From positions 108,590,807-108,654,806 of the forward strand of contig NC_088910.1 of NCBI RefSeq assembly GCF_963576675.1: DNA of 64,000 bases, given 5' to 3'. This DNA is from Euphorbia lathyris. Its lineage: Eukaryota; Streptophyta; Magnoliopsida; Malpighiales; Euphorbiaceae. Under the pieces are notes generated by a model. That model was not told where the DNA came from, searched no databases, and saw nothing but the letters and a program-made list of their open reading frames with translations. Positions within the stretch are counted from its first letter, which is position 1, and every line of letters starts with the position of its first letter. Positions 44,780-56,400 of this stretch are shown here, one piece after another. Made by a program: the position numbers and the translations under genes.

Positions 44780-47700
44780 ATGATTAAGACAACATCGAGA
44801 AAAGAAGCGGTAGCTTCAGCCGCTATATCAAAACTGAATGCACAACAACTAGTGGAGAAACTGTACCAAGAAAACGACATGAGGGTCTCAGAAGTTGAAA
44901 CCCCCGAAGGAATAACAGAACTGAATCCTCAAGGAGAAGAAATCCAACTACAAGATCTGAAGAGGGCAAACCCAAAGTTAGAAGATGAAGGTTCCATGGC
45001 AGTCGATCCTTTGGACGAAGTAAATCTAGGAACCGAAGAGGAACCTCGAGTTACATTTGTCAATAACCTACTATGCCCAACGTTGAAAGAGGCCATTATC
45101 AGTTTGCTTCAGGAGTTCAAAGACTGTTTCACTTGGAATTATGATGAAATGCCCGGGTTGAGCAAAGACGTTGTGGAACATAGATTGCCAATCAAACCGG
45201 AATTCAAACCCTTCAAGCAACCAACAAGGAGAATGAGCAAAGAAGTGGAAGGCAAGGTGAAGGAGGAGATAGAAAAACTTTTCAAAGCTAAATTCATCAG
45301 ACCAGCAAAGTACGCTGTATGGCTATCTAACGTCGTGCCTGTAGTGAAAAAGAACGGTAAACTACGCGTATGCGTAGATTTCCGCGATCTAAATTTGGCC
45401 ACGCCAAAAGACATCTATGTAATGCCTATAGCCGACATGTTAGTAGATGTTGTGTCTAAGAATGAATTAATATCTCTGTGTGATTGCTATGCGGGATATA
45501 ACCAAATCCCCATTGCCGAAGAAGACATTGCAAAAACGGCATTTCGATGCCCAGGGTCAATCGGCACATTCGAATGGGTCGTCATGCCATTCGGTTTAAA
45601 GAATGTCGGCGCCACATACCAAAGAGCAATGAATGCCATTTTTCACGATTTACTCGGCACCTCTATGGAAGTATATGTGGATGACATTGTTATCAAGTCC
45701 AAGCGAGAAGCAGAACATGTCGGTCATTTGAGGAAAAGCTTCGAACGAATGCGGAAGTATAACTTGAAGCTCAATCCTCTAAAGTGCGCCTTCGGAGTCA
45801 AAGCGGGAAACTTCCTCGGATTCTTGGTCCATCAAAGAGGGATCGATATCGACGACCATAAGGCAAAAGCAATCAAAGAAGCACAACCTCCGAAGAATAA
45901 AAAAGAGTTACAACGATTTTTGGGCCAAGTAAACTATTTGAGACGATTCATATCCAACTTGGCTGGGAAATCCAGAGCATTCTCAAATCTGTTGAGGCTC
46001 AAAAACGAAGAAAGTTTCAAGTGGGATGACAAGCATCAAGCGACGTTCGAGGAAATCAAAACTTACTTGAGTAATCCACCTGTCTTGATGCCACCAAGAG
46101 AGGGCACCCCACTCAAGCTCTATATATCAGCAACCGACGAGTCGATTGGGTGTCTACTCGCCCAAGATAATGCAAACCGCCATGAACAAGCCATCTACTA
46201 CCTAAGCCGAACATTGTTATCAGCAGAGACAAGATATAGTCCAGTTGAGAAAACGTGCTTAGCCCTCTATTTCGCTTGCACGAAGTTGAGGCATTACTTG
46301 CTCAAAGCAAGAGTTTACGTGATCGCCAGCACAGACTTGATCAAGTACATGCTAAACCAGCCTATCCTCTCGGGAAGAATAGGGAAATGGTCACTAGCAT
46401 TGGCCGAGTTCACCTTAACATATCTCCCACAATCCTCAGTAAAGGGGAAAGCAATTGCAGATTTTGTAACCGATCACCCAACCGGTTTCCAATATCCCGA
46501 AGAAGCAGAACTCCCAATCTATCTGACACATAAAGAACCTTGGCAGTTAAAGTTCGATGGTTCGAGTACAAACAGCTCCAGCGGAGCAAGAGTAATCATC
46601 ATAGCCCTATCCGGGACTAAGACGATATTAGCTGTAAACTTGGACTTCGAATGCACGAACAATCAAGCCGAGTATGAAGCTCTGATCATTGGTTTGGAAA
46701 TCTTAATCGACCTAGGAGCAAAAGAGGTCAAGATTTTCGGAGATTCACAATTGGTCATCCGGCACCTAACAGGAGAATACAAATGCTCAAGTTTATCTCT
46801 GTTACCTTACTTCGCGTTCGCAATCCAACTTCTGGAGATGTTTGACAAGGTTAGTTTGGAGCATATTCCAAGAAATGACAATTGGGAAGCTGACGAGTTA
46901 GCCCAAATCGCTTCTGGAATGAAGATCTCTAAAGAGACAGCATACAAAGTCGTCATCATCAGAAGACAGGGTCATCCTTCCGTGACAGATAGAGGTGTCC
47001 AGTTCGAATCATTCGACATCGATATCAACTTAGCTCAGGATTGGAGGAAACCGTTCGTCGAATACCTCAATGACCCAACCAAAAAAGTAAAATATTCACT
47101 AAGCATTCAATCTCGAAATTACATGTTGATGGCAGGTGATTTGTACCGTAAGAGCTACGACGGAATGCTACTTAAATGCCTCGGCTTCCCAAAAGCAATG
47201 GAGGTCATGAAGCAAGTCCATGAGGGCATATGCGGAGCTCATCAGTCCGGAAGGAGAATGCGGTGGCTTATTAATCGTCATGGGTATTTCTGGCCCACGA
47301 TTCTACGAGATTGCATCACGTATGCGAAGGGTTGCAAGAAGTGCCAATTGTATGGCCAAGTCCAACGGGTGCCCTCAGAAGAATTACACTCAGTTGTGAA
47401 ACCATGGCCTTTTAGAGGATGGGCCATCGACCTAATTGGGAAAATATTTCCAGCTTCATCAAAAGGCCATTGTTTCATCATAGTTGCCACAGATTACTTT
47501 TCCAAGTGGGTAGAAGCAGCACCAATGAAGCAAGTCGGCCAAGCACAAGTGATCCAATTCATCAAAGAAAACTTAATTCATAGATTCGAAATTCCAGAAT
47601 CCATCACCACGGATCAAGGAACCATGTTCACAGGCGAAGACATGAATGAGTTCGCAGAAGAGTATGGGATTAAATTGATTCATTCCACTCCATTTTATGC

Positions 47701-48304
47701 ACAAGTGAATGGTCAAGCTGAAGCATCCAACAAGATCCTGATCCAAATCTTGGAGAAAATGCTAGAAAAAAATCCTAGGGAGTGGCATAAAGTTCTCTCA
47801 GAAACACTTTGGGCTATGCGAACATCTAAGACTCGAGCGACTGGAGTGAGTCCGTTTTTTCTAACGTTTGGTCATGATGCAGTAATACCATTAGAAGTCA
47901 TCGTGCCTTCATTACGAGTAATGCGTCAGAATGACTTGGAGCCGGACAATTATGTGCAAGCCATGACCATGGAACTAGAAGATTTGGACTACGAAAGGCA
48001 GAAAGCGCTCGATTGCATGATGGTCCAAAAGAAAAAGGTGGAGGACGTGTACAACAAGAGAGTAAAGAAGAAAAGCTTCAAGGAGGGCGAGCTAGTATGG
48101 AAACTAATCCTACCAATCGGGACGAAAGACTGTGAGCTTGGGAAATGGTCACCCAACTGGGAAGGACCATTTCAAATCCACAAGGTGCTTCCTGGGAACG
48201 CATATTGGTTGAAGAGCTTGGGCGGAGAACCACATAGGAGATACATCAACGACAAATATTTGAAGAAATATTTTCAAAGTATGTGGGACGTAATTAGCAT
48301 ATGA
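44780..48304 (+). CDS. Tat pol polyprotein: RT, dual RNase H, integrase (1174 aa, uninterrupted)
   Basis: The frame is open throughout. RT lies at residues about 170-360, with CVDFRDLN and the YVDD box (VYVDDIVIKS). The first RNase H follows at about 440-570 (YISATDESIGCLLAQ). A second, archaeal-type RNase H lies at about 590-720 (LKFDGSSTNSSSGA, NNQAEYEALI, FGDSQLV), which marks the Tat lineage. Integrase lies at about 810-1060, with an HHCC finger (HEGICGAH ... CKKC) and DDE residues in WAIDLIG, TTDQGTMFTG and GQAEASNK. The first ATG need not be the true start, since pol is normally made as a fusion with gag-pro. The intact frame contrasts with the stops in gag. Confidence 0.92.
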   Translation: MIKTTSRKEAVASAAISKLNAQQLVEKLYQENDMRVSEVETPEGITELNPQGEEIQLQDLKRANPKLEDEGSMAVDPLDEVNLGTEEEPRVTFVNNLLCPTLKEAIISLLQEFKDCFTWNYDEMPGLSKDVVEHRLPIKPEFKPFKQPTRRMSKEVEGKVKEEIEKLFKAKFIRPAKYAVWLSNVVPVVKKNGKLRVCVDFRDLNLATPKDIYVMPIADMLVDVVSKNELISLCDCYAGYNQIPIAEEDIAKTAFRCPGSIGTFEWVVMPFGLKNVGATYQRAMNAIFHDLLGTSMEVYVDDIVIKSKREAEHVGHLRKSFERMRKYNLKLNPLKCAFGVKAGNFLGFLVHQRGIDIDDHKAKAIKEAQPPKNKKELQRFLGQVNYLRRFISNLAGKSRAFSNLLRLKNEESFKWDDKHQATFEEIKTYLSNPPVLMPPREGTPLKLYISATDESIGCLLAQDNANRHEQAIYYLSRTLLSAETRYSPVEKTCLALYFACTKLRHYLLKARVYVIASTDLIKYMLNQPILSGRIGKWSLALAEFTLTYLPQSSVKGKAIADFVTDHPTGFQYPEEAELPIYLTHKEPWQLKFDGSSTNSSSGARVIIIALSGTKTILAVNLDFECTNNQAEYEALIIGLEILIDLGAKEVKIFGDSQLVIRHLTGEYKCSSLSLLPYFAFAIQLLEMFDKVSLEHIPRNDNWEADELAQIASGMKISKETAYKVVIIRRQGHPSVTDRGVQFESFDIDINLAQDWRKPFVEYLNDPTKKVKYSLSIQSRNYMLMAGDLYRKSYDGMLLKCLGFPKAMEVMKQVHEGICGAHQSGRRMRWLINRHGYFWPTILRDCITYAKGCKKCQLYGQVQRVPSEELHSVVKPWPFRGWAIDLIGKIFPASSKGHCFIIVATDYFSKWVEAAPMKQVGQAQVIQFIKENLIHRFEIPESITTDQGTMFTGEDMNEFAEEYGIKLIHSTPFYAQVNGQAEASNKILIQILEKMLEKNPREWHKVLSETLWAMRTSKTRATGVSPFFLTFGHDAVIPLEVIVPSLRVMRQNDLEPDNYVQAMTMELEDLDYERQKALDCMMVQKKKVEDVYNKRVKKKSFKEGELVWKLILPIGTKDCELGKWSPNWEGPFQIHKVLPGNAYWLKSLGGEPHRRYINDKYLKKYFQSMWDVISI

Positions 48305-48368
48305 ACCAACGAAAGCGTCTTGCACCGCACGGAGCAACCAGCCCGCGAGATGTAGAAGAAGCGCAAAT

Positions 48369-48912
48369 ACGCGTGGCGTAACACCAGAAACGCCCCGCGT
48401 AGTCATCATCGATAAGACGCTTCAGGGCCAGAGGCTCTAATACACGGAGCGTAGCTGGACCTACGCGGGGCGTAAACCAAGCACGTGTGAAAGTCATACT
48501 CTAGAAGCTCAACTACGCGCGGTGTAACACCAGAAACGCCCCGCATAGTCATCATCAATAAGACGCTTCAGGGTCAGAGGCTCTAATACGCGGAGCGTAG
48601 TTGGACCTACGCGGGGCGTAAACCAAGCACGCGTGAAAGTCATACTCCAGAAGCTCAACTACGCGCGGCATAACACCAGAAACGCCCCGCATAGTCATCA
48701 TCGATAAGACACTTCAGGGTCAGAGGCTCCAATACGCGGAGCGTAGCTGGACCTACGCGGGGCATAAACCAAGCACGCGTGAAAGTCATACTCCAGAAGC
48801 TCAACTATGCGCGGCGTAACACCAGAAACGCCCCGCGTAGTCATCATCAATAAGACGCCCCAAGATCAGAGGCTCCAATACGCGGAGCGTAGCTGGACCT
48901 ACGCGGGGCGTA
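48369..48912. repeat. 146-bp tandem array packed with TACGC-N3-GCGTA palindromes
   Basis: The phrase ACACCAGAAACGCCCC recurs at 48381, 48527, 48673 and 48819, exactly 146 bp apart, giving about 3.7 copies. Each unit holds about four palindromes of the LTR type (for example TACGCGGGGCGTA, TACGCGGAGCGTA). The spacer phrase CGCTTCAGGGTCAGAGG resembles CGTTTCAGGATCAGGAG in the LTR, so the array probably derives from U3. It lies between the 3' end of pol and the 3' end of the antisense gene. Confidence 0.9.
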
Positions 48913-49084
48913 CCATTCTTCTTGACACAAACAGGAAAATAGATGAACTAGCAAATATTCAAGCGGCAATCAGCTCGTAAAATAATGTCCATTTGTGCTA
49001 CATACATAAACGAATGAAAGAATGAGCATACATAGTCGCAAACACAAAACAAAAGGGAAAGCACAAGCAACCCATGAACGTACC

Positions 49085-49810
49085 TTACGGAAACAAACAA
49101 AAATCAGGCTTTGGGTATTTCGCCCAAGATTCACAAAGTTTGGAAGCAGCCTCTTTGTGTTGCTCGCTCTGTCGGTGCCATTCTAACATCTCGTCATAAT
49201 GATTGGCCAATCGATCTTTCTCACGGCCCAGCTCTTCCTCCATCCGCGGGAAACAAGCTCTAAACCCGGAACTGGCTCTAACCATTTCCGCTTTAGACGC
49301 TCGAGCTTCAGCTACCTCCTTCTCTAAGACCAAAAGGCGCTCCTCTACAGCTACAATCTTGGCTAACCGCTGCCTATCCACTTCTTCAGCATCAACCAAA
49401 GCATTAAATTTCTTGCTATAGGACTCAAGCTCCGCCATGTTTGATCTAACCCGAGCTGCAAGGCCCGCTGCCACGTTTTTCTCAGTAACGTAGGACTGAT
49501 AGAAAAACAACACATGGTTCTTGGCGGATTTCAACGGTTCAGTTTTGAAAGGATGAGCGCACGCACCCATCATGAGATCAAAATCGATCATTGCCCTTTC
49601 AATACGGGTGGGAGTCCAGGAATCAAGAGGAGAAGCAATGAGCTTACTAAGATTGGCACGAGCGTCACTCAAGGAGTCATCATTAGGCAAGGATGAATCA
49701 GCTGCAACAGTAGACGGTCCTTTCAAAAATGAAAAATCCAAGCCGGTAAAAGGATTATCAGCTTTAAGACCGACAGGGACCAACAACAAAGGATGCACAA
49801 GAGCTGATTC
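49085..49810 (-). pseudogene. Last exon of the antisense PMD gene: coiled-coil C-terminus
   Basis: An acceptor (AATATGGCAG) precedes ESALVHPLLLVPVG at 49810, and the frame runs to a stop at about 49085. It encodes roughly 240 residues, the later half heptad-like and charged (AELESYSKKFNALVDAEEVD, EERLLVLEKEVAEARASKAE), so probably a coiled coil. The phase matches the exon that ends at 61017, so the two belong to one antisense gene now separated by the 11.1 kb copia complex. The frame itself is intact. Sequence upstream (49811-49899) is the remaining intron. Classified as a gene fragment because splicing across the insertion is doubtful. Confidence 0.7.
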
Positions 49811-49899
49811 CTGCCATATTTCAGCAATTCAATCAATCAATCTAGACAATTCATCTCAAGCATAGCTCATAGATAACAGATTAGCAAGATCACACAAAT

Positions 49900-51240
49900 A
49901 AGCAAGGAATTGATTATGACGAAACTTTCTCTCATGTGGCTATGTCCAAATCAATCAGAATCATGCTTGCAATTGCCGCTCACTACGATTATGAGATTTG
50001 GCAAATGGATGTGAAAACAGTTTTCCTAAACGGAAACCTGCTTGAGGATGTATATATGATGCAGCCTGAAGGTTTCATATCAAAGGATGCAAATAAAGTT
50101 TGCAAACTTCAGAGATCCATTTATGGACTCAAGCAAGCATCTAGAAGCTGGAATAAGTGTTTTGACGAAACCATAAAACAATTTGGTTTTGAACAAAATT
50201 GCGAAGAAGCTTGTATTTACAAGAAAGCAAGTGGGAGCGCTATAGCATTTCTCATACTATATGTGGACGATATATTATTAATGGGAAATGACATTGCTCT
50301 CTTACAGTCAGTGAAAGTATGGTTATCTGGTAACTTCTCAATGAAAGACCTTGGTGAAGCAGCTTATATACTTGGTATAAAGATCTATAGAGATAGATCG
50401 AGAAGACTGCTTGGTCTTTTACAGGCTACATACATTGAAAAGGTGCTAAATCGGTTTAGCATGCTTGAATCGAAACGAGGTAACTTACCCATGTTACATG
50501 GAGTAAAGTTAAACAATCATCAATGTCCTAAAACCGATGATGATAAACGACGCATGGCTGTAGTCCCGTATGCCAGCGCAATCGGTTCGATTATGTATGC
50601 TATGCTATGCACTAGACCTGACGTAGCGTTCGCGTTATCTGTAACGAGTCGTTACCAAGGGAATCCGGGAGACGAGCATTGGATTGCCGTCAAGAACATT
50701 CTTAAGTACTTGAGAAGAACTAAAGATATGTTCCTAGTGTACGGAGAAGGTGATCTGAAAATAGAAGGATTTTCAGACGCAAGTCATCTCACAGATGAGA
50801 ATGATTATAAATCCCAATCAGGATACCTGTTTATCTTGAATGGGGGCGCGGTCAGTTGGAAGAGTTCCAAGCAGGGAAGCGTAGCTTTCTCTACGACCGA
50901 GTCAGAGTATATCGCAGCTGTGAAAGCATCAAAGGAAGCGGTTTGGATTAGAAAGTTCATTACAGAACTAGGTGTGGTGCCTGACATTGTCAATCCCATT
51001 ACACTGTACTGTGATACAATGGAGCCATTACGTAAGCAAAGGAACCACGGTCTCATAATGCATCCAAGCATTACCTTAAGCGATACCACATCATTAGAGA
51101 GATTGTGGCTAGAGGAGATGTGAGAATAGAAAGAGTACCTACAGAGGACAACGTTGTAGATCCGTTGACAAAGCCTTTAACCCAGAGAATACATGATCGT
51201 CATTTAACTTCTACTGGGATAAGTTTTAGAAACAATTGGC
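49900..51240 (+). pseudogene. Copia pol fragment: RT core and RNase H
   Basis: The frame is open from 49900 to about 51014. It includes QMDVKTVFLNGNL, the RT YVDD box (LYVDDILLMGND), CTRPDVAFALS and the RNase H segment SDASHL and TTESEYIAA. Compared with the minus-strand copy, one base is missing in the run TGTGATACAATGG near 51014, which shifts the frame and ends it at 51123. Downstream codons still match in another frame up to about 51240. Integrase, protease and gag are absent. Confidence 0.85.
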
Positions 51241-51259
51241 TTTAGTCCAAGTGGGAGTA

Positions 51260-51618
51260 TGTTGGGGTTTAGTGTCCTATAGACAATTGTTCTAGGATAC
51301 AAACTTAATGTAAATGAATTGTTCTTTATATCATTTGTTTAATGAGATATATGTTTTATAACTATATAAAGGCAATCCCTTTTAAGCACTAAATAAAGTC
51401 TAATAAAAGGAAATCCGTAAGTTTATTTAAAGTGATTATAAAGTGTTCATACAAGCATGAAGTGAGACAAAACTTTATAGTAAACTGATAAACTTAAAAC
51501 CACCCCAAGTCAAGTGATATGTTTGGGATTGACATATCACTGTTGAGACTTGTATGTAACAATGTCTTCTGTCCGACAGAAAGCTGATCTCACAAGCTTC
51601 ATATATACAGATATCTGG
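51260..51618 (+). repeat. Partial 3' LTR of the plus-strand copia
   Basis: Begins TGTTGGGGTTTAGTGTCC after the polypurine tract and contains TATATAAAG at 51364. It ends at GATATCTGG, where the minus-strand LTR begins in opposite orientation. Confidence 0.85.
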
Positions 51619-53449
51619 AAATATAAAATTTTTAGCCTACTTCCTTTTAACCATAGGATCCGTTAATCGTTATTTCATATAAAGAGGGATAAGAAGGAAT
51701 ACCTTTTGAAGAACAATCTACTGTTGTTAAAGAAGTGCCCACAATTCTTCTCCGAGTTCCCAAGCACGAAGTATAACACGTTGAGGTTAAGTTAGAATCA
51801 ACCGTATGAGATGCAACCAAAATAGATTGCCTCTAATTAACCAACACAAGATCAAAGAGAAAAGGAGATGAATGAAATTAATCAATCGACGGAAGCCATA
51901 TGAATTCTTGTCCACGAACTAGGGGATGCGAATTCACTTTCTCTCTCTAATTGTCTATTTCGAAAATCACAATAAGGGGAGGGGTTAGGCCTAGTCGAAA
52001 TTCACTTAGTAGGGGGGTATATATAATAACTTGTATCTAAACCCTAGTTAGATAGGAATAGGTTACTTAATAGGAATTCAATTCGGAATAGGATTCCCAA
52101 TTATTATCTTATAATATATCTAATATATCTAGGATAATAATAAATAACCTAATTGGATAATAATAGGAGTATATTAATCTAATTAAAACTCCTAACTTAA
52201 TTATCTCTTAATTAATTTAATTCACAAACCTAATCAAATTAGGATTAATGGAATTAAAATATTTCCTAACTTATTATATATAAATTTCGGCCTCCCCTAA
52301 TTAAATGGGCTTTACTGGGCTCATTTGGGCTTCCATCTATTAATGACATCCATCTCTCTTTTGGTTCCAAGTCTTATGTGTGATCCATTAGGTTCTTACT
52401 ACTTCTGGCCGTATGCAACTATTAAATTAATTTCTTCAAGAATTATATTTAATCCTTGCATAATGGAATGATGTACTGAGTATGTTATTGGCAAGTCTGT
52501 AATCATTCCCCCAGAGTCCGTTAAGAAGACAGGTTGATTCTGTCGTTAACCCTTCCGTATTAGTTACAGTATAATTCGATCCTTTATCAACTACATCCTT
52601 GAACTGAATCTTATGACTATGGGTGATGTCAAGTCACATATAGCGAGACGTTCATTTTACTTGTATAGGCCGAGTCAACTCAAATAGATAGGTTAAGTGA
52701 AATCTGTATTTCTTACTCTTAAGCTATCACCTTGCAAGGATTTAGAGTCGAGTCTTCCACAAGCGATCCTTGGATGTATCTCCCATTAATCGGGAGTGAT
52801 AAATGCTCAATCCAATGTATAACTACCCTGACATTACCTCCTGTGACACCCAACCTTTGCAGTTCACACCCCAGAGTCATCTCTGTTAAGGATCGTGGGA
52901 CCGCATGATCAAAGTCTCACATTCAGTAATTCAGGATGACCAATTAACATTCCTTTGAGTCTGAGGATTAGTTATACCTATTAATACCAATGAGATGAAC
53001 AGGTGACAAGGATGAATCTACCCATCCTGTTATCTCAAATCGGATCCCCAATCCTAATGAACGACGTTTCATCGGATCTATGTAACTGTCCAGATATCTA
53101 TATATATGAAGCTTGTGAGATCAGCTTTCTGTCGGGCAGAAGACATTGTTACATACAAGTCTCAACAATGATATATCAATCCTAAACATATCACTTGACT
53201 TGGGGTGGTTTTAAGTTTATTAGTTTATTATAAAGTTTTGTCTCACTTCATGCTTGTATGAACACTTTATAATCACTTTAAACAAACTTACGGATTTCCT
53301 TTTATTAGACTTTATTTAGTGCTTAAAAGGGATTGCCTTTATATAGTTATAAAACATATATCTTATTAAAACAAATGATATAAAGAACAATTCATTTACA
53401 TTAAGTTTGTATCCTAGAACAATTGTCTATAGGACACCAAACCCCAACA
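51619..53449 (-). repeat. 3' LTR of the minus-strand copia, end truncated
   Basis: It matches 59195-61015 closely but lacks the outermost 31-33 bp present at 59163-59195. A minus-strand TATA box (TATATAAAG) is at 53337-53345. Confidence 0.9.
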
Positions 53450-53463
53450 TACTTCCACTTGGA

Positions 53464-56400
53464 CTAAAGCCAATTGTTTCTAAAACTTATCCCAGTAGAA
53501 GTTAAATGACGATCATGTACTTTCTGGGTTAAAGGCTTTGTCAATGGATCTGCAACGTTGTCCTCTGTAGGTACTCTTTCTATTCTCACATCTCCTCTAG
53601 CCACAATCTCTCTTATGATGTGGTATCGCTTTAGGTAGTGCTTGGATGCATTATGAGACCGTGGTTCCTTTGCTTGCGCAATGGCTCCATTGTTATCACA
53701 GTACAGAGTAATGGGATTGACAATGTCAGGCACCACACCTAGTTCTGTAATGAACTTTCTAATCCAAACTGCTTCCTTTGCTGCTTCCGCAGCAGCGATG
53801 TACTCTGACTTGGTCGTAGAGAAAGCTACGCTTCCCTGTTTGGAACTCTTCCAACTGACCGCGCCCCCATTCAAGATAAACAGGTATCCTGATTGGGATT
53901 TAAAATCATTCTCATCTGTGAGATGACTAGCGTCTGAAAATCCTTGTATTTTCAGATCTCCTTCTCCATACACTAGGAACATATCTTTAGTTCTTCTCAA
54001 GTACTTAAGAATGTTCTTGACAGCAATCCAATGCTCATCTCCCGGATTACCTTGGTAACGACTCGTTACAGATAACGCGAACGCTACGTCAGGTCTAGTG
54101 CATAGCATAGCATACATAATCGAACCGATCACGCTGGCGTACGGGACTACAGCCATGCGTCGTTTGTCATCATCAGTTTTAGGACATTGATGATTGTTTA
54201 ACTTTACTCCATGTAGCATGAGTAAGTTACCTTGTTTCGATTCAAGCATGCTAAACCGATTTAGCACATTTTCAATGTATGTAGCCTGTGAAAGACCAAG
54301 CAGTCTTCTCGATCTATCTCTATAGATCTTTATACCAAGTATATAAGCTGCTTCACCAAGGTCTTTCATTGAGAAGTTACCGGATAACCATACTTTTACC
54401 GACTGTAATAGAGCAATGTCATTTCCCATTAACAGTATATCGTCCACATATAGTATGAGAAATGATATAGAGCTCCCACTTGCTTTCTTGTAAATGCAAG
54501 CTTCTTCGCAATTTTGTTCGAAACCAAATTGTTTTATGGTTTCGTCAAAACGCTTATTCCAGCTTCTAGATGATTGCTTGAGTCCATAAATGGATCTCTG
54601 AAGTTTGCAAACTTTATTTGCATCCTTCGATATGAAACCTTCAGGTTGCATCATATATACATCCTCAAGCAGGTTTCCGTTCAAGAAAGCTGTTTTCACA
54701 TCCATTTGCCAAATCTCATAATCAAAATGAGCGGCAATTGCAAGCATGATTCTGATTGATTTGGACATAGCCACATGAGAGAAAGTTTCGTCATAATCAA
54801 TTCCTTGCTTCTGACGATATCCTTTCGCTACTAACCTAGCTTTGTAGGTGCTAACCTTTCCATCCATGTCTGTCTTCTTTTTGAAGATCCACCTGCACCC
54901 AATGGGTATTATCCCTTCGGGTGGATCAACCAAAGTCCACACTTGGTTAGTATACATGGAATCCATTTCAGAATCCATGGCCTCAAGCCATGCTTTAGAA
55001 TCTGGACTAGTAAGAGCCTCTTCGTAGTTTTCGGGTTCATCGTCTAATACGGGAACCTCATTATCATCTCCCACTAGAAGACCATATCTAACTGGGAGTT
55101 CACGAACTCTTCGTGATCTACGAATAGGTGCCACTGGAGTCTCATCTAATGGGACTACTTCGGGTACCTCAACCGCTTCTGTTGTTTCAGTCGGTGTTTC
55201 TTCCTCTTGAACTTCGTCGAGTTCAATCACGCTTCCCTTTTGTGTTTCTTCGAGAAACTCTTTCTCTAAGAAGGTTGCGTGCTTTGATACTATTACTTTC
55301 TGATCATCTGGATGATAGAAGTAATACCCTACGGTTTCCCTGGGATATCCAATGAAGAAACATTTATCAGATTTAGAATCTAGTTTGTCGGACGCAATGC
55401 GTTTGACATACGCTGAACAACCCCATACTCTCATAAACGAGAACACGGGTTTCCTACCAACGAACAATTCATATGGTGTGGAACTAGCGGATTTAGTTGG
55501 TACTCGGTTCAGGGTGAAGAGGGGCAGTTTCTAAGGCATAGCCCCAGAACGACTTTGGAAGTAAGGCCATGCTCATTATGGATCGTACCATATCTAGTAG
55601 GGTACGGTTTCTCCTCTCGGATACACCATTGTGTTGTGGTGTATAGGGAGGTGTCCATTGTGAGCATATCCCACATTCAGTTAGATAATTCAGGAAATCA
55701 TCTGAAAGATATTCGCCACCTCGATCAGATCGAAGCGTCTTTATTTTCCTTTCTAATTGATTTTCCACTTCATTCTTGAAGCATTTGAATTTCCCAAAAG
55801 CTTCTGATTTGTGCTTCATCAAATAGACGTAACCATATCGGGTATGGTCGTCTATGAAGCTTATGAAGTATCTGAATCCTCCTCTTGCTTGGACTGACAT
55901 ATGACCGCATACATCTGAATGAATAAGTCCTAGAGTGTCTGATACACGCTCAGCTTTATTGCTAAAGGGTGTCTTTGTCATTTTACCTTTTAAACATGAT
56001 TCGCATGTTTCCAATGGTTCATGATCGATTGGATCTATAAGCCCATCTGAATGTAGCTTTAGCATGCGTCTCTTGTTTATATGGCCTAAACGACAATGCC
56101 ACAAGTAAGTTGAATTATCTATTATCTTATGTCTTTTGGTATCAATTGCAAAAATATGAGTTTTATCATCTAACACATAAATCCTATTTTGTGATATTCC
56201 TGAAAAATAAAAGATCGAATCTTTATAAAAATTGCAACTATTGTTCTTTATTGAAATATGAAAACCGTCGTCAACAAGACGGCTAATAGAAATAATGTTA
56301 CGAGACATCTCAGGAACGTATAAACAATTCCTTAATTCTATTACAAGCCCAGAGGGCAAAGGTAAAACATAATCTCCAATTGCGAGGGCGGCAACTCTTG

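Larger units (their letters stand above)
49900..51618 (+). mobile_element. 5'-truncated copia fragment, plus strand
   Basis: It starts abruptly inside the RT domain (AAGCAAGGAATTGATTATGACG), runs through RNase H and the polypurine tract (CCAAGTGGGAG) and stops 359 bp into its 3' LTR, where it joins the minus-strand copia of the same family. The sequence is nearly identical to the complement of 53090-54810. No target duplication surrounds the fragment, so it was truncated by deletion or rearrangement. Confidence 0.88.

Noticed and set aside
48149..48497. Minus-strand ORFs across the end of pol and the start of the palindrome array
   Set aside because: They overlap intact pol or the tandem repeat and show no motif.
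48369..48912. Possible CRISPR-like array
   Set aside because: Units are contiguous 146-bp tandem copies without unique spacers, and the sequence is a plant retrotransposon.
53003..53185. 60-codon ORF repeated at 60569-60751
   Set aside because: It lies inside both copia LTRs and is repeated only because the LTRs are; there is no coding evidence.
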